Part shown: positions 4,712 through 5,223 of the stretch, one piece after another
Layout: every line of letters begins with the position of its first letter
Numbering within the stretch: the stretch's first letter is position 1
DNA from: Acidobacteriota bacterium
Lineage (GTDB): Bacteria > Acidobacteriota > HRBIN11
Direction: 5' to 3'
Assembly: GCA_030550225.1 (NCBI GenBank)
Contig: JAUQPV010000039.1
Coordinates: 8,538-13,760, forward strand
Length of the DNA: 5,223 nucleotides
Translations under genes and position numbers: made by a program
The notes under the pieces: model-generated
The model's input: the letters and a program-made list of their open reading frames with translations, nothing else
Databases searched by the model: none
Told to the model about the DNA's origin: nothing

Positions 4712-4739
4712 GACACCGAACACCCGACACCCGACAACG
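4706..4739 (-). repeat. GGGTGTC-type short tandem repeat after the TPR gene
   Basis: The plus strand reads CGACCCGACACCGAACACCC followed by GACACCCGACAACGA, degenerate 7-9-base units; in the transcribed sense GTCGGGTGTCGGGTGTTCGG. It begins directly after the TPR gene stop codon and resembles the array at 2690-2721. The rest of the 284-base spacer (4457-4740) contains the dyad and hairpins listed separately; I see no gene in it. Confidence 0.6.
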
Positions 4740-4740
4740 A

Positions 4741-5223
4741 CTACGGCTGGGCCTCCTGGATTTGCTTGGCCTGCTCCAGGATCTCCTGGAGCACCTCGGG
4801 ACCCTTGGCCTGCACTTCCTTGGCGATCGTCGCCACCAGCAGGCTCAGGGTCCGGGCCCGGTTGGCGAAGGGGTCCTTCCCCTCGGGGTCCAGCTCGACG
4901 GCCTTCTGAAAGTGCCCGACGGCCGCCTCCACGTCCCCCGCCTCCAACGCCAACTCCCCCGCATACGTGTGCGCCACGATGTCCTCCGGGTTGAACGCCA
5001 ACGCCACCCCAAAGGCCGCCCGGGCGTCCTCGTTCATCCCCTTCTGCATGTACACCGTCCCCAAACACGTATGCAGGTACGGGTTCTCCGGGTCGATGGC
5101 CACCAGGCCCTCGAGTAACCGCTGGGCGTCGTCCAACTGCCCCTGCTGGGCCAACTGCTGGGCGACCAGCGTCAGGGCCAGGATGTCCTCCAGGCTCATC
5201 CCCAGAGCATCGACCAAATTGTC
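4741..5223 (-). CDS. TPR protein, SycD/LcrH-like T3SS chaperone candidate (5' end outside window)
   Basis: The frame is open to the window edge, so the start is probably outside; 160 residues are visible. In-window start options are TTG 5217 and ATG 5199, neither with a well-placed ribosome site. Numbering from TTG 5217, three TPR units cover about 13-42 (LTLVAQQLAQQGQLDDAQRL), 46-77 (PYLHTCLGTVYMQKGMNEDA) and 80-111 (IVAHTYAGELALEAGDVEAA), each closing in the typical P at unit end. A long C-terminal helix (about 119-155) follows. The fold and size are those of class II T3SS chaperones (SycD/LcrH/CesD), which bind translocators, but generic TPR proteins look alike. It is separated from the sctF group by a 284-base spacer and may belong to another transcription unit. 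The T3SS role is inferred from context. Confidence 0.7.
   Translation of the reverse strand, partial: DNLVDALGMSLEDILALTLVAQQLAQQGQLDDAQRLLEGLVAIDPENPYLHTCLGTVYMQKGMNEDARAAFGVALAFNPEDIVAHTYAGELALEAGDVEAAVGHFQKAVELDPEGKDPFANRARTLSLLVATIAKEVQAKGPEVLQEILEQAKQIQEAQP

Overview
The window is a run of type III secretion system (T3SS) genes, all on the minus strand, so transcription runs from position 5223 towards 1. In transcription order it reads: TPR chaperone-like protein (cut by the window edge), an unrecognised 89-residue protein, needle subunit SctF, a small TPR protein in the SctG position, inner rod SctI, inner-membrane ring lipoprotein SctJ, a SctK-position protein, and stator SctL. This F-G-I-J-K-L order matches the order of the Yersinia ysc operon (yscF-G-H-I-J-K-L, with no H gene seen here). 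The strongest sequence assignments are SctJ and SctL, then SctI and SctF. SctG and SctK are called mostly from position plus general features. Whether this is a virulence-type or environmental T3SS cannot be told from these genes.

The DNA is GC-rich, with clear Shine-Dalgarno sites and several ATGA stop/start overlaps, so the host is a bacterium. The proteins diverge from the Yersinia, Salmonella and Pseudomonas versions I can recall, which suggests a lineage away from the classic pathogens. I cannot name a phylum.

The genes form close-packed pairs (89-residue gene/sctF/sctG and sctK/sctL) separated by longer spacers: 4457-4740, 3265-3533, 2595-2784 and 1620-1745. These spacers are crowded with short degenerate tandem repeats of period 7-8, which fall into three families: a CGGATTG heptamer, a GGCAG/CTGCC-core unit and a GGGTGT-type unit. 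They also hold hairpins and two perfect 19-bp dyads of the same 9-1-9 design. One heptamer array is translated as part of the SctJ N-terminus. Another lies directly against the sctK start codon, where no Shine-Dalgarno is visible. A 24-codon ORF with its own ribosome site ends in an ATGA overlap with sctK and may couple its translation.

Together the products would build the needle (SctF with candidate chaperones SctG and the 89-residue protein), the inner rod (SctI), the basal-body inner ring (SctJ) and the cytoplasmic sorting platform (SctK, SctL). The sctL stop overlaps an ATG at position 4, so the next gene (expected to be the ATPase sctN) probably begins at the left edge. No RNA genes, insertion sequences or CRISPR arrays were seen.
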